Shown here: positions 1 to 4,467 of the stretch, one piece after another
Layout: the number at the start of each line of letters is the position of its first letter
Position numbering within the stretch: the stretch's first letter is position 1
DNA from: an uncultured Planctomycetaceae bacterium
Lineage (GTDB): Bacteria; Planctomycetota; Planctomycetia; Planctomycetales; Planctomycetaceae
NCBI GenBank assembly: GCA_903898975.1
Contig: CAIUHT010000451.1
Coordinates: 1-9,692, forward strand
Length of the DNA stretch: 9,692 nucleotides
Direction: 5' to 3'
Made by a program: the position numbers and the translations under genes
The notes under the pieces: model-generated
Databases searched by the model: none
What the model saw: the letters and a program-made list of their open reading frames with translations, nothing else
Told to the model about the DNA's origin: nothing

Positions 1-35
1 GAACCGGTGACAGCGCCAGCTCGGGAGGACCGCAC

Positions 36-46
36 ACCAGCGCGCA
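36..46 (+). repeat. Start-associated repeat, copy 1
   Basis: This is an exact ACCAGCGCGCA core followed by CCTGC. The ATG of the next gene starts 20 bases after the last core base. Thirty bases ending with this core (17-46) are identical to 3430-3459 at copy 8, and 26 bases are shared with copy 6. GGTG (6-9) and GCGC (13-16) upstream can pair with GCGC and CACC in and just after the core. Downstream, CCTGC (47-51) pairs with GCAGG (58-62). Confidence 0.9.
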
Positions 47-65
47 CCTGCATGGGGGCAGGGTC

Positions 66-509
66 ATGGACACCATCACGGACACCACCGAAGAAGAACC
101 TGTCGTCACGAATCCCCGCGAGGACTGGAACCTCGGCTTCATGGCCTGCTTCCACCGCCGCTACCGCCTCGGGGATGCCATCACCGATCCCCGTGGGGGA
201 ACCATCACCGTCGAGGAGGCACGGCGCATCGAGGAGACGAACACCTGCCCCACCGTCGGCGGCGGCGCGGACGCGTGGGAACCGTGCATCGTCCTGCCCG
301 TCTACGGCTACGACCACGGCGGCTTGGCGGTGAGCACCGATCCGTTCCCCTGCCCGTGGGATTCGGGACGGCTCGGCATCATCTACGCACCCTACAGCCG
401 CATCCGCGAGTGCTATGGGCGCAAGCGCATCACCGCCTCGACACTTGAGAAGGCGAGGAAGTCCCTCACCAACGAGGTCGAGGACTACAGCCGCTACCTC
501 GGAGGATGA
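66..509 (+). CDS. Conserved phage-type protein of unknown function, apparently C-terminally short
   Basis: This encodes 147 residues. Residues 77-101 (LPVYGYDHGG, then STDPFPCPWDSG) and the tail around 104-145 (GIIYAPYSRIRECYG, then NEVEDYSRYLGG) resemble an uncharacterised family I recall from phages and gut or clostridial mobile DNA. Typical versions of that motif read roughly LPLYLYDHSG, PFSCPWDSGQ, GFIY and EVE.YD.YL.G. In the relatives I remember, the chain continues beyond the YL.G motif, but here it stops straight after YLGG, so the C-terminal part seems to be missing. No enzymatic function is known to me. The start is chosen because it lies 20 bases after repeat copy 1 and removes the Arg/Pro-rich upstream translation. 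It is the first gene of the repeat-delimited array, and the next gene begins 65 bases downstream without an intervening terminator. Confidence 0.85.
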   Translation: MDTITDTTEEEPVVTNPREDWNLGFMACFHRRYRLGDAITDPRGGTITVEEARRIEETNTCPTVGGGADAWEPCIVLPVYGYDHGGLAVSTDPFPCPWDSGRLGIIYAPYSRIRECYGRKRITASTLEKARKSLTNEVEDYSRYLGG

Positions 510-544
510 GCCGACAAACACCGCGGAGGGCTGCGTGCGGCGAC

Positions 545-555
545 ACCAGCGCGCA
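545..555 (+). repeat. Start-associated repeat, copy 2
   Basis: This is an exact core followed by GCAGG. The ATG at 575 is 20 bases after the core; a second in-frame ATG lies at 569. GCTGCGTGC (530-538) can pair with GCGCGCAGC (549-557), giving nine pairs including one U-G wobble and a 10-base loop. Confidence 0.9.
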
Positions 556-574
556 GCAGGATATCCACATGAGC

Positions 575-982
575 ATGAACTTCACCAACGAGAACGGCAG
601 GACAATCGACGAGAACGCGGTTCTCGAAATCTTCAACAGGGGCGCGGCAGAACTCCACGCCTCGGACGACGGCGTGCGGAAGGTCGGCAGGTCGGTGGCG
701 CAGGCGGTTGAGGAGGGGCGTTGGGTTGGAGAACTGTTCTCCATCCGCAGGATTTCGCACCACCCGACATGGATGGGTGGCAACCGCGACCTCTGCATCA
801 CCGCCGACGACGGGGCGCAACTTTGGCTCCGTTGGGACGATACCGCCAATGCCTACCGCATCCTCGAGGGCGGCAGGCCTGGCCCCGCCCGTCGCGGAGA
901 ACTCATCATCCGCATCCCGCAGACGGAAGCGGACTTCCTCAAGATGGAGGAGGAGTGGCGCACTCGGGAGGCGCAGGGCTGA
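575..982 (+). CDS. Hypothetical protein, array gene 2
   Basis: This encodes 135 residues beginning MNFTNENGRT. I do not recognise the family. The sequence reads like a soluble globular protein: an N-terminal acidic and helical part (DENAVLEIFNRGAAEL), a central part with ISHHPTWMGG and DLCITADDGAQLWLRW that looks beta-rich, and a charged helical C-terminus (EADFLKMEEEWRTREAQG). No signal peptide, membrane segment or cysteine cluster is visible. ATG 575 is preferred over ATG 569 because six other units place the start 20-21 bases after the repeat core; GCAGG (556-560) is a weak ribosome binding site that could serve either. A terminator follows 37 bases after the stop. Confidence 0.8.
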   Translation: MNFTNENGRTIDENAVLEIFNRGAAELHASDDGVRKVGRSVAQAVEEGRWVGELFSIRRISHHPTWMGGNRDLCITADDGAQLWLRWDDTANAYRILEGGRPGPARRGELIIRIPQTEADFLKMEEEWRTREAQG

Positions 983-1018
983 AGCCGCCCACATTGGGAC
1001 AATCGTTGTTCATCGACG

Positions 1019-1056
1019 CCGCCGCACCCGCACCCGTGGGGCGGCGGTTGTCGTTT
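1019..1056 (+). terminator. Rho-independent terminator after array gene 2
   Basis: The stem pairs CCGCCGC (1019-1025) with GCGGCGG (1041-1047) and is followed by the T-rich tail TTGTCGTTT. The tail resembles those of the terminators at 2924, 3367 and 4633. Confidence 0.75.
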
Positions 1057-1070
1057 CGGATTCCTGCAAA

Positions 1071-1103
1071 TGCTGTCATGCTGTCACGGCGCCCTCGTGA
1101 CAG
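1071..1103 (+). promoter_or_regulatory. Tandem and inverted repeats just upstream of repeat copy 3
   Basis: TGCTGTCA occurs twice in tandem (1071-1078 and 1079-1086). It overlaps a perfect inverted repeat of CTGTCACG (1081-1088) and CGTGACAG (1096-1103). The right arm runs into the repeat core four bases later. GTGACAGCG also occurs upstream of copy 1 (7-15). It could be an operator or the left part of an extended start-associated element; function unknown. Confidence 0.4.
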
Positions 1104-1107
1104 CGAC

Positions 1108-1118
1108 ACCAGCGCGCA
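1108..1118 (+). repeat. Start-associated repeat, copy 3
   Basis: This is an exact core followed by CCTTCGGGAC. The next ATG (1139) starts 21 bases after the core. No obvious ribosome binding site lies between the core and the ATG. Confidence 0.9.
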
Positions 1119-1138
1119 CCTTCGGGACGACCGCATCC

Positions 1139-1438
1139 ATGAACATCGAAGCAATCATCAGGGCCGAATCCGCCCTCGCACCGCTCGGTTGGACGCTCAA
1201 CCGCAAGACCCTCACCGCAGGATTCCGCATCGACGGAATCGGAAGCATCCACATCGGGTGCAAGCCGCAGCACGACCTGTCCCGAAATATGCTCTCCATC
1301 CAGGGCGAGAGGCGAATCCACCTCGCTGACCTCTCCGCAGCAGGTGCATCGCTTGCGAAGGCGGGAGCCACCGCCATGCAGGTTCGCGCCGTGATGGATG
1401 CGCTTTGGAACGAAACATCTGCCACCGCGCAGGTGTAG
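1139..1438 (+). CDS. Hypothetical protein, array gene 3
   Basis: This encodes 99 residues beginning MNIEAIIRAESAL. I do not recognise it. The N-terminal half alternates short strands (WTLNRKTLTAGFRI, GSIHIGC), and the C-terminal half looks helical and Ala-rich (LADLSAAGASLAKAGATAMQVRAVMDALW). It is a small soluble protein with no metal-binding cluster. An upstream in-frame ATG at 1070 would add 23 residues that run through the repeat itself. It is rejected because ATG 1139 keeps the 20-21 base spacing seen in the other units. It is followed by the next unit with no terminator, so it may be co-transcribed with array gene 4. Confidence 0.75.
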   Translation: MNIEAIIRAESALAPLGWTLNRKTLTAGFRIDGIGSIHIGCKPQHDLSRNMLSIQGERRIHLADLSAAGASLAKAGATAMQVRAVMDALWNETSATAQV

Positions 1439-1481
1439 AGGCAGCACCGCTTGGATCGAGACTCGACGACCTGCACGCCCA

Positions 1482-1492
1482 ACCAGCGCGCA
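1482..1492 (+). repeat. Start-associated repeat, copy 4
   Basis: This is an exact core followed by CCTGCG. ATG 1512 starts 20 bases after the core; another in-frame ATG at 1506 would give 14. CACCTGCG at the end of the element is complementary to CGCAGGTG at the end of the preceding gene (about 1429-1436), although the interval is long. Confidence 0.9.
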
Positions 1493-1511
1493 CCTGCGAT
1501 GCCGCATGGGC

Positions 1512-1922
1512 ATGAACGACTACCTCATCAAGTCCACCCCGCAGGTCAAGCACTACCTCACGAGCATCCTCAAGGGGATGCAGCACGAAATCGCAGACGC
1601 GATCTTGCACGCGGATGCCCCCCGTGCCGACATCACGCCGATCATGCACCACCACGCGGAACTGAACAGGCTCGCGGAAGCACTCGTCATTGCGTCATGC
1701 GAGGGCGAGAACGCCATCCCGTTCTACATCCGCTTCGATGAGACGGATGGAGACGCGGGGTGGAGGGGCGGCACGATCATCGTGCCGAACCGCATGGAGT
1801 GGGTCAAGCCGCTCCTCGACCGCGCCGAACTCTCCGCAGAGGTCGAGAGCATCGAGGCTGAAATCGCCCACCTTTCCGCCGTGCGCGACAAAGCCGTGAA
1901 GGCACTTGATTCCAAGACCTGA
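1512..1922 (+). CDS. Hypothetical protein with C-terminal coiled coil, array gene 4
   Basis: This encodes 136 residues beginning MNDYLIKSTPQVKHYL. I do not recognise the family. The N-terminal 70 residues are mostly helical with a run of histidines (IMHHHAEL). A beta-rich centre contains IPFYIRFDETDGDAGWRGGTIIVPN. The last 40 residues (LLDRAELSAEVESIEAEIAHLSAVRDKAVKAL) have a heptad-like pattern typical of a coiled coil. This suggests an oligomeric protein, but no activity can be assigned. ATG 1512 fits the 20-base spacing; ATG 1506 two codons upstream is the alternative. A textbook terminator follows 31 bases after the stop. Confidence 0.8.
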   Translation: MNDYLIKSTPQVKHYLTSILKGMQHEIADAILHADAPRADITPIMHHHAELNRLAEALVIASCEGENAIPFYIRFDETDGDAGWRGGTIIVPNRMEWVKPLLDRAELSAEVESIEAEIAHLSAVRDKAVKALDSKT

Positions 1923-1953
1923 CCGCACCGTACCGCACCGCACTGCACCACAG

Positions 1954-1982
1954 CCCCGCCGCTCGGCGGGGTTGTTTCTTTC
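1954..1982 (+). terminator. Rho-independent terminator after array gene 4
   Basis: The 8-base stem pairs CCCCGCCG (1954-1961) with CGGCGGGG (1964-1971), followed by TTGTTTCTTTC. It is the clearest terminator in the window. Short ACCGCAC-type repeats lie just before it (1921-1949). Confidence 0.9.
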
Positions 1983-2046
1983 TTCCGCGAAATCACGAGA
2001 TGCCTCGTGGAATCCCCAACTCCGCCCGCCTCGGTGATGCAGCACC

Positions 2047-2057
2047 ACCAGCGCGCA
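2047..2057 (+). repeat. Start-associated repeat, copy 5
   Basis: This is an exact core followed by CCGCAGGC. ATG 2077 starts 20 bases after the core. GCCTCGGTG (2028-2036) pairs with CACCGCAGGC (2056-2065) with a single bulged base. The arm sequences differ from those at copies 6, 10 and 12 but remain complementary. Confidence 0.9.
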
Positions 2058-2076
2058 CCGCAGGCAATGCCGAATC

Positions 2077-2316
2077 ATGGACGACTCCGAAATCCCCACC
2101 TGCACCCGCTGCCGCCGACCCCGCCGCGACCGCAACCGCACCCCCAACTGCCCCGCCTGCACCGCCGCCCTCGAGGCCGCTGCCGACCCGCTGCCCGAAG
2201 CCGTATCGCGGCTCAACTCGGGACGCCCGTTGAGCAGCCGTCAAATGACGGCACTCTGCACCCGCAGCGGCGGCATCATCGCACTCGCACGGTTGGGATT
2301 CTTCAACCCCCGATAG
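2077..2316 (+). CDS. Small zinc-ribbon-like protein, array gene 5
   Basis: This encodes 79 residues. Two CxxC pairs, C9/C12 (CTRC) and C25/C28 (CPAC), are separated by a very basic linker (RRPRRDRNR), the layout of a small zinc ribbon. The rest is helical (CTAALEAAADPLPEAVSRL), with a C-terminal part ending ALARLGFFNPR. Proteins of this shape are common in phages and often bind nucleic acid or another protein, but the actual target cannot be read from the sequence. The start lies 20 bases after repeat copy 5, with no good ribosome binding site. The codon use (CGC, CCC, GCC) fits the other array genes. Confidence 0.75.
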   Translation: MDDSEIPTCTRCRRPRRDRNRTPNCPACTAALEAAADPLPEAVSRLNSGRPLSSRQMTALCTRSGGIIALARLGFFNPR

Positions 2317-2337
2317 CGCCCACCGTCCGCAGGGGCG

Positions 2338-2450
2338 TACAATCACCCTGTTGGACCAAACCCAACGCTCTGCCGATTGCGGAAGCGTCTCACGACCCCC
2401 GCCGCAACAACAACGCCCGTCCCCCCACCCGAGGGACGGGCGTTGTCCTT
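2338..2450 (+). ncRNA. Possible small RNA or untranslated tail between array genes 5 and 6
   Basis: The interval 2317-2537 has no gene before ATG 2538. TACAAT (2338-2343) could be a -10 box, but no convincing -35 is present. It is followed by two hairpins: GTTGG/CCAAC at about 2351-2367, and an imperfect one starting CGCT and ending AGCG at about 2368-2390. The strong terminator stem follows. This would give a transcript of about 100 bases. It could equally be the 3' untranslated region of array gene 5. Confidence 0.25.
2410..2450 (+). terminator. Long terminator-like hairpin
   Basis: A perfect 14-base stem runs from 2410-2423 (ACAACGCCCGTCCC) to 2433-2446 with a 9-base loop. The tail CCTTACC is poor in T, so termination strength is uncertain. 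Confidence 0.7.
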
Positions 2451-2507
2451 ACCGCCACGGAGGTTCGAGAGCAGCAACGGCCTGGGGGTATGTCCGCAGG
2501 ACCGCAC

Positions 2508-2518
2508 ACCAGCGCGCA
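2508..2518 (+). repeat. Start-associated repeat, copy 6
   Basis: This is an exact core followed by CCTGCGGGGG. ATG 2538 starts 20 bases after it. CCGCAGG (2494-2500) pairs with CCTGCGG (2519-2525), placing the core in the loop. Confidence 0.9.
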
Positions 2519-2537
2519 CCTGCGGGGGATCGTCCTC

Positions 2538-2906
2538 ATGGACAACACCACCAAACTCAAGGCGTGGAAGCGGCAGAGCAACTACATGGGGAAGGATTGG
2601 ACGGGTTGGCTCGTCGCCCCCTGCGGTCGCCACCGCGATTCGGATTCCGTCGAACGGGCGAATTGGGAGTCGCAGATTGAGCGCATCCCCGAGAGCGAGA
2701 CTGTTCAGATTGTCCGCGAACGCCACTGGGCGGTCGGATGGGTCGAGTGGCTTGCCATCCGTCCCGAGGACAGGGCGGCGGTGGAGGCAGCGGAGCGGAT
2801 TGCAGAGGAAATTGAGGGGTATCCCGTCCTTGACGACGACAGGCTCGCCCGAATCGAAGTCGAAGATGAAACGGACGACGACGAAGACGAAGATGATGAT
2901 GAGTGA
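2538..2906 (+). CDS. Conserved accessory protein of unknown function with acidic tail, array gene 6
   Basis: This encodes 122 residues. The segment RHRDSDSVERANW (31-43), then ETVQIVRERHWAVGWVEWLAI (54-74) and EGYPVLDDD (93-101), matches a widespread uncharacterised family I recall from phages, plasmids and proteobacterial genomes. Its usual pattern is RDSD...SNF...VVR..HWA.GWVE.I...YPVLDE. In relatives I remember, the chain continues past YPVLDE for several dozen residues. Here that part is replaced by a short acidic tail (EVEDETDDDEDEDDDE, 107-122), so this looks like a shortened form. The function of the family is not known to me. The start is 20 bases after repeat copy 6 and has a G-run as a weak ribosome binding site. 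A terminator follows 17 bases after the stop. Confidence 0.88.
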   Translation: MDNTTKLKAWKRQSNYMGKDWTGWLVAPCGRHRDSDSVERANWESQIERIPESETVQIVRERHWAVGWVEWLAIRPEDRAAVEAAERIAEEIEGYPVLDDDRLARIEVEDETDDDEDEDDDE

Positions 2907-2918
2907 TAGGGTTGCAGG

Positions 2919-2966
2919 GCATCAACCGCCGTCCCGAAGGGGGCGGCGGTTGTCTTTACCGACGGG
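2919..2966 (+). terminator. Rho-independent terminator, duplicated copy 1
   Basis: AACCGCCG (2924-2931) pairs with CGGCGGTT (2944-2951), with an inner CCC/GGG pairing, followed by GTCTTTA. The full 48-base block is identical to 3362-3409, and both copies close an array unit. Confidence 0.85.
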
Positions 2967-3014
2967 TGATGAAATGAATCGGCAAGTCAGCGGGAAATCC
3001 GCGGGAAATCAGGT

Positions 3015-3025
3015 ACCAGCGCGCA
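3015..3025 (+). repeat. Start-associated repeat, copy 7
   Basis: This is an exact core followed by TCTGCGGAGG. The codon 20 bases after it is an in-frame TTG (3045); ATGs in the same frame lie at 3039 and 3060. Confidence 0.9.
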
Positions 3026-3059
3026 TCTGCGGAGGGGCATGAGGTTGCAGGAGAACCCC

Positions 3060-3338
3060 ATGTTCAAGGTCTTGTTGAGCCACGAAGCGAATCCCGACAT
3101 TCCCAACGGATATTGGAACGGAACCCGAACCGAAGGTGCAGCGGAACGGGTTGTGCCGTCCCTTGCGGATGCCTCGCAAGTCTGCATCGCCTACATCCGA
3201 AATAACGACTTGGGTGCAGGGAACTTCTCGGGAGGGCAGGTCTTGCGGCAGGAGGGCGGGGCTTGGGTTCCGCACGCACAAGTGTCATACAACGGTCGCG
3301 TTTGGGCGCTCGATGGGGCGGAAATCCCCACCGCCTGA
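3060..3338 (+). CDS. Conserved small protein of unknown function, array gene 7
   Basis: This encodes 92 residues from ATG 3060. The run ADASQVCIAYIRNNDLGAGNFSGGQVL (36-62) and QVSYNGRVW (74-82) resembles a small uncharacterised family I recall from bacterial accessory DNA, with a DLG.GN.TGG.V...VSYNGRVW pattern. It looks like a compact single-domain soluble protein; no activity is known to me. The start is ambiguous. ATG 3060 has the best ribosome binding site (AGGAG at 3049-3053, spacing six). ATG 3039 is close behind GGAGGGG. The array's 20-base rule points to TTG 3045. All three share the same frame and differ by at most seven residues. The unit closes with the duplicated terminator at 3362-3409. 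Confidence 0.8.
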   Translation: MFKVLLSHEANPDIPNGYWNGTRTEGAAERVVPSLADASQVCIAYIRNNDLGAGNFSGGQVLRQEGGAWVPHAQVSYNGRVWALDGAEIPTA

Positions 3339-3361
3339 CCGCAGCCACAGCCGAAGATGCA

Positions 3362-3409
3362 GCATCAACCGCCGTCCCGAAGGGGGCGGCGGTTGTCTTT
3401 ACCGACGGG
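3362..3409 (+). terminator. Rho-independent terminator, duplicated copy 2
   Basis: This is identical over 48 bases to 2919-2966. AACCGCCG (3367-3374) pairs with CGGCGGTT (3387-3394), followed by GTCTTTA. It closes the unit of array gene 7. Confidence 0.85.
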
Positions 3410-3448
3410 GACGAGGACGACTGGGCGAGCAGCTCGGGAGGACCGCAC

Positions 3449-3503
3449 ACCAGCGCGCAGCGGAGGCGTTCGGCGGCGAGGCCGAGGCGCGGTGCGCGCT
3501 GGT
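3449..3503. repeat. Repeat copy 8 with an inverted partner (doublet)
   Basis: The direct core is at 3449-3459 and is followed by GCGG. An exact inverted core, TGCGCGCTGGT, is at 3493-3503. The spacer of 33 bases is GC-rich and itself partly palindromic. No start codon follows. The 30 bases ending at 3459 are identical to copy 1. The paired inverted arrangement resembles the REPIN layout of bacterial REP repeats, but the sequence is not a known REP. Confidence 0.85.
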
Positions 3504-3504
3504 T

Positions 3505-3659
3505 CCCGCCTGGGGCTCGACGAGGATCCCGAGCAGAACAAGTGGAGACTTGCCGTCGGTAACATTTGTGAAGGGGCAAGTCAAGTGGAATGTGCGCAGG
3601 TAGGCAAACATGACTTGCACGGCAAACTCGAAGCCGCCCTTGTCCCAGAGCGACCCCAC
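3505..3659 (-). other. Possible minus-strand coding remnant between repeats 8 and 9
   Basis: Read on the minus strand from GTG 3659 (or ATG 3611), this gives an open frame through GSLWDKGGFEFAVQV, then MFAYLRTFHLTCPF and LVLLGILVEPQAG. By eye the G+C order over these 56 codons is third position (about 77%), then first, then second, as expected for a real gene in GC-rich DNA. The frame then runs on through the inverted core and the doublet, becoming Ala/Ser/Arg-rich. There is no ribosome binding site. It may be a gene fragment carried inside the doublet-bounded unit, or chance. Confidence 0.2.
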
Positions 3660-3668
3660 CAGCGCGCA
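3658..3668 (+). repeat. Start-associated repeat, copy 9 (orphan)
   Basis: This is an exact core followed by GCGCC, sharing the 14 bases ACCAGCGCGCAGCG with copies 8 and 11. No start codon lies 20-21 bases downstream. Confidence 0.9.
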
Positions 3669-3700
3669 GCGCCACCTCCGAAGCCAATCTTTCCAGCCGC

Positions 3701-3764
3701 CCCAGCCGAAGCCAGCCTCCCCAGTCGTCCCAGTCGTCCCAGCCTCCCCAGCCGAAGCCAGCAA
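3701..3764 (+). repeat. Short degenerate direct repeats (CCCAGCC/CCCAGTCGT units)
   Basis: AGCCGAAGCCAGC flanks tandem CCCAG(T/C)C units, giving a low-complexity tract that translates as Pro/Ser-rich. It is probably non-coding. Confidence 0.5.
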
Positions 3765-3840
3765 ACATAAGAATCTTTGCGAATCCGCGGGGGAAGAATC
3801 GAGGAATCGAACTCGGCGCCCCGCAGGTCTTCCCGCATGC

Positions 3841-3851
3841 ACCAGCGCGCA
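3841..3851 (+). repeat. Start-associated repeat, copy 10 (orphan)
   Basis: This is an exact core followed by CCTGCGG. CCGCAGGT (3821-3828) pairs perfectly with ACCTGCGG (3851-3858). No start codon follows; a terminator begins 44 bases later. Confidence 0.9.
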
Positions 3852-3894
3852 CCTGCGGCGGGGAGGGGGGACAACCCTGATCTTTTCCCCCACG

Positions 3895-3930
3895 CGCCCG
3901 TTGCGGAACAACCCCGCAGCGGGCGTTTCT
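3895..3930 (+). terminator. Rho-independent terminator close behind repeat copy 10
   Basis: A 12-base stem, CGCCCGTTGCGG (3895-3906) with CCGCAGCGGGCG (3914-3925), contains one wobble pair and is followed by TTTCT. Because it lies only 44 bases after an element that normally precedes a gene, anything transcribed from the repeat would be a very short RNA. Confidence 0.8.
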
Positions 3931-4021
3931 CCATCCGCAGAAACTTGCAGGGAAAGTTGCAGAGCCAACGCGGAATCGCGCCATCCATCCGTTCAATGTG
4001 TGAAGGGACAACCCTAACCCA

Positions 4022-4106
4022 AGAGGAGATGGCGATGGATACAACCCAAAGAGAGGCAGCCCCCGCCCGATGGCGGGGGCTTTCCATTTGGAGACAGCCC
4101 GACGGG
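4022..4106 (+). repeat. 85-base duplicated block, copy 1, with terminator
   Basis: This is identical to 4310-4394 (offset 288). It holds GAGGAGATGGCGATGG, which looks like a ribosome binding site plus ATG. It then holds a terminator hairpin (GCCCCCGCC at 4059-4067 with GGCGGGGGC at 4072-4080, tail TTTCCATTT). Preceding bases are also similar (GGACAAC...AACCC), so the duplicated unit is larger but diverged. Confidence 0.9.
4059..4088 (+). terminator. Rho-independent terminator in duplicated block 1
   Basis: A 9-base GC stem with loop CGAT is followed by TTTCCATT. Confidence 0.8.
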
Positions 4107-4146
4107 GGGAAACCCCCTGGGGCAGCGGGCAGTCGCTCGAGGGGTG

Positions 4147-4191
4147 ACCAGCGCGCAGCGCGGTGGGCTGCCGCAGCCGCTGCGCGCTGGT
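4147..4191. repeat. Repeat copy 11 as a 14-base perfect inverted doublet
   Basis: ACCAGCGCGCAGCG (4147-4160) is mirrored exactly by CGCTGCGCGCTGGT (4178-4191). The 17-base centre contains GGCTG/CAGCC, so the whole 45 bases can fold into one long hairpin or cruciform. No start codon follows. Confidence 0.9.
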
Positions 4192-4309
4192 GGGGGGTCT
4201 GCTGGCTCGCAGGTGTGCTGGGTGAATCAATCTCTCGACTTTCATGCGGAATCGCTTGCCAACAATCCATCGGGATGCTCTTACAGGTTGAGAGGACAAC
4301 ACCAACCCG

Positions 4310-4394
4310 AGAGGAGATGGCGATGGATACAACCCAAAGAGAGGCAGCCCCCGCCCGATGGCGGGGGCTTTCCATTTGGAGACAGCCCGACGGG
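4310..4394 (+). repeat. 85-base duplicated block, copy 2, with terminator
   Basis: This is identical to 4022-4106. It includes the same ribosome-binding-site-like GAGGAG, ATGs and terminator. Confidence 0.9.
4347..4376 (+). terminator. Rho-independent terminator in duplicated block 2
   Basis: This is the exact copy of the hairpin and T-containing tail at 4059-4088. Confidence 0.8.
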
Positions 4395-4436
4395 AGAATC
4401 GACGACCTCTGGGCAGGTGCTTCGGCGGAGCCGCAT

Positions 4437-4447
4437 ACCAGCGCGCA
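4437..4447 (+). repeat. Start-associated repeat, copy 12
   Basis: This is an exact core followed by CCTGCGGGGGAG. ATG 4468 is 21 bases after it. GCAGGTGC (4413-4420) pairs perfectly with GCACCTGC (4445-4452). Confidence 0.9.
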
Positions 4448-4467
4448 CCTGCGGGGGAGACGATGCC

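Larger units (their letters stand above)
3339..4467. other. Gene-poor stretch of the repeat array
   Basis: About 1.1 kb follows array gene 7 without a convincing gene. It contains repeat copies 8-12, both inverted core copies and four terminator-like hairpins. Several reading frames stay open across it on both strands, but they run straight through repeats and terminators and have Arg/Pro/Ala-rich translations, so I do not call them. Cores 8-11 have no start codon 20-21 bases downstream. The units may encode small RNAs, be decayed gene units, or be non-coding insertions. Confidence 0.6.

Noticed and set aside
2317..2400. A tRNA gene between array genes 5 and 6
   Set aside because: Hairpins are present but no cloverleaf or T-loop consensus can be assembled.
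2007..2537. A long N-terminal extension of array gene 6
   Set aside because: It would read through another gene in a different frame, a terminator and repeat copy 6, and its translation is His/Pro/Arg-rich noise. The family match begins after ATG 2538.
3796..3825. A minus-strand tRNA 3' end (GAGTTCGATTCC resembles a T arm)
   Set aside because: The stem does not pair correctly as a 5-base T stem, and no matching acceptor, D or anticodon arms are found at the right distances.
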